Assembly: GCF_036429475.1 (NCBI RefSeq)
Contig: NZ_CP144124.1
Span: 124,001 to 188,000 of the forward strand
DNA: 64,000 nucleotides
Source: Halalkalicoccus sp. CGA53
GTDB taxonomy: Archaea > Halobacteriota > Halobacteria > Halobacteriales > Halalkalicoccaceae
Direction: 5' to 3'
Part shown: one piece after another, positions 62,447 through 64,000 of the stretch
How the letters are laid out: each line of letters begins with the position of its first letter
Numbering within the stretch: the stretch's first letter is position 1
Position numbers and translations under genes: made by a program
The notes under the pieces: model-generated
Databases searched by the model: none
Seen by the model: only the letters and a program-made list of their open reading frames with translations
Told to the model about the DNA's origin: nothing

Positions 62447-63082
62447 GCACTGTGATCTCATCGTCGTCTGTGCCCAAAAGTGGATCGAGGACGAACCATT
62501 GCGTATCAGGTGACCCTTTTGCACCGGATGTGAGATCGAGACACGGGGATCGCGGTGACCGGTCGGCACACGACGACCTCCGATTCCACTTCGTAGGAAA
62601 TCGCGCTCACAGTCTCGGTGCTCACCAAAATCTCCGATCGCAGAGAGCTCCGAACGGACGGGGGCCAATCCGTCGATTCCGATTCAAACACCGACGATGA
62701 CGAAGACGACCACCCCGGAATGCTGATCGCGGGTGCGTTCTACTATATTCGGGTTTACTACCTCGACGAAGGCACGGGCACAACGCTCTGTGGACTCGAC
62801 GGCGAGTACGCCTCGGTCTCACTCGACAAAGCGAAACCGAGTGCATTTCGTGTCTGCCGACGCTGTGAGAGCACCCAAAATGGAGGCTACAGTACTCGTC
62901 CTTGTCCACACCGCAACAAAGCGGTCGTCATCACCCACTGACCGATGCACGTTCGCGAGTGTTCGGGCTCGAGCCAGCTCGGTGTTAGAGACGAGAGTGA
63001 GGACTGTACGAATTCCGAGGAGCAGGACACAGGTGCCAGCCAGGATCGTCCCTCCGAGACGACCAAGGAGACGCACCGATGA
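62447..63082 (+). pseudogene. Decayed second copy of the cassette zinc-finger gene
   Basis: This aligns with the gene at 47220-47966 from about its codon 38. The first part is scrambled by a stop (EDEPLRIR*) and frameshifts. From 62618 a clean stretch runs RRELRTDGGQSVDSDSNTDD to NGGYSTRPCPHRNKAVVITH. There a TGA at 62939-62941 replaces the Trp codon of the intact copy, and the zinc-binding CPHC has become CPHR. The rest (PMHVRECSGSSQLGVRDE) is still readable to the ATGA overlap with the next gene. It is clearly a broken copy. Confidence 0.85.
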
Positions 63083-63831
63083 GCCGTCCCGAATTGCCTC
63101 GTTCGGTCGAGACCATCGACGAGCAACTCGAAGCCCTCACTGACCGGATCGAGGCACTCGAAGCTGAGAATACGGCACTGAAAGCCGAGCATCGAGCCCT
63201 TGCTCGGGCGCTTGAAGCGAACACCTCCCCCGATTCGAATCCAGCGACCGACGCCACCGGTTCGAACGCGACGAGCATACCAGACGTCCTCGAGCTTCGT
63301 GGAGCCGATTCACCCGAAGACGCACGACTTGATCAAATTTGGATTGCGGGGCATCCGATCGGGTTGATGCTCACCCGACGTCGTTCTGAGATCGAAGCGC
63401 TCTCCGAGGTACTCGATGACCTTAGGCTGGACGGGGGTTCGAACGCGCTGCCGATCGACCAGCTGCTTCCGATCCAGGAGACCGCCAGGGATTACGAAGT
63501 CGATCCCTCGCTTCTCACGGCGAACAAGCGACGAGCAGCGCTCATCTGGACGACCTTTTTCGAGACCTGTGAGCGAACCCCGACGAAGTTCGTCCTCGAT
63601 TCTGGCGCAGTGAAGACGATCCTCCGAGTGAACGACGAGTCCCATCACAACGAGACCGTTCGTCGAGTGATGGAGCTAGTGAGCGAGCTCGGTGAGGATC
63701 TCATCAGCTGTGAGACGCACCGAAACACGAAGCGACTCATGATCGATCGGGCCGAGTTCGAGGCGTTCGTCGACCGGCTTGGAGAGAGCAGCTCACGCAA
63801 GCGAACCGAGACCACGGAGACCACCCGATGA
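63079..63831 (+). CDS. Coiled-coil protein of the duplicated cassette (copy 2)
   Basis: A 250-residue protein, closely similar to the product of 47963-48700. It has the same N-terminal coiled coil (SVETIDEQLEALTDRIEALE, AENTALKAEHRALARALEAN), the same LELRGADSPEDARLDQIWIA and GHPIGLMLTRRRSEI block and the same winged-helix-like C-terminus (NKRRAALIWTTFFETCERTP; NETVRRVMELVSELGEDLI). It differs mostly in the linker (residues ~52-70) and after residue 110. The frame is intact, so this copy may be expressed even though the gene before it is broken. Start ATG overlaps the former stop (ATGA). Confidence 0.75.
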   Translation: MSRPELPRSVETIDEQLEALTDRIEALEAENTALKAEHRALARALEANTSPDSNPATDATGSNATSIPDVLELRGADSPEDARLDQIWIAGHPIGLMLTRRRSEIEALSEVLDDLRLDGGSNALPIDQLLPIQETARDYEVDPSLLTANKRRAALIWTTFFETCERTPTKFVLDSGAVKTILRVNDESHHNETVRRVMELVSELGEDLISCETHRNTKRLMIDRAEFEAFVDRLGESSSRKRTETTETTR

Positions 63832-64000
63832 CCGATCGACCAACCTACCCAAGAGACCCGCTCAGTCGACAGCGAAAGCGTTCACTGCGGTTATCGTGTT
63901 CGTAGTATTGGTCACGGTGTTTGCTGAAACAGGTGATGCTGCAGCTGCCGTCTTGGGACTTCTGTCGATGACGTATGTCTTATCTATGGCGTCGGAAGAC
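63828..64000 (+). pseudogene. Small membrane protein gene, frameshifted and cut by window end
   Basis: An ATG at 63828 overlaps the stop of the previous gene and opens MTDRPTYPRDPLSRQRKRSL, which stops within 26 codons. In another frame, from about 63877, a hydrophobic stretch reads AKAFTAVIVFVVLVTVFAET followed by LGLLSMTYVLSMASED and remains open to the window edge. One missing base near 63877 would join the two parts into a small membrane protein, the next gene of the cassette. I read it as frameshifted, though a sequencing error is possible. Confidence 0.45.

Overview
The window reads as DNA from a halophilic archaeon (class Halobacteria). The predicted proteins are very acidic. Many genes have a TATA-like box about 25 bp before the start codon and no Shine-Dalgarno site, which is typical of leaderless haloarchaeal transcripts. 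Several families are haloarchaeal in character, including the ParA type, the small CxxC proteins and the IS5/IS6-type elements. The parA gene with its repeat array, the integrase, insertion sequences, gene remnants and a duplicated cassette point to a plasmid, megaplasmid or chromosomal island rather than a conserved core region. No rRNA, tRNA or CRISPR array was seen.

Layout. 1-2548: a TAXI-type TRAP transporter (the receptor is cut by the window edge, then a fused permease), AT-rich compared with what follows. 2590-5512: a partition module (parA, a small partner gene, and a 13-bp tandem repeat array in front of parA) and a tyrosine recombinase. 5513-11082: a patchwork of an MBL-fold hydrolase, a LeuA/homocitrate-synthase-like enzyme, an intact IS5-type element and several broken genes (a Usp fragment joined to a TctA fragment, an AbrB-like remnant and others). 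11116-32759: a large nucleic-acid-processing island. Two separate AddAB-like helicase-nuclease operons, each in the order B then A, point outward. Between them lie a nuclease-like gene with an adenine methyltransferase, a gene sharing a domain with the nearby McrB-like protein, a CARF-like + PIN-like pair, and a frameshifted HNH endonuclease gene. 32820-38004: an McrBC-like operon whose McrB has a DUF3578-like domain and EVE/PUA-like domains. 38150-38926: a GIY-YIG nuclease next to an IS6-type remnant. 39035-46335: an N6-adenine methyltransferase plus a PLD-SNF2 helicase.

46502-64000: small plasmid- or virus-like genes, a lipoprotein, a 1642-residue sacsin-like ATPase with a DUF3883-like C-terminus, a DUF429 nuclease-like gene, an HhH-GPD-like protein, a CoiA-like nuclease, a HEAT-repeat protein and a HEPN-like protein. 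A two-gene cassette at 47.2-48.7 kb recurs as a partly decayed direct copy at 62.4-63.8 kb and brackets this segment.

Taken together, 11-61 kb looks like a haloarchaeal defence island: several restriction or nuclease systems built from methyltransferases, modified-base-reading domains, helicases and PD-(D/E)XK, PLD, HNH, GIY-YIG, PIN and HEPN nucleases. The least familiar parts are the double AddAB-like arrangement around the methyltransferase/CARF-PIN genes and the domain shared between the 21.2-kb gene and the McrB-like protein. All functions are inferred from sequence motifs read by eye; none was tested by database search.
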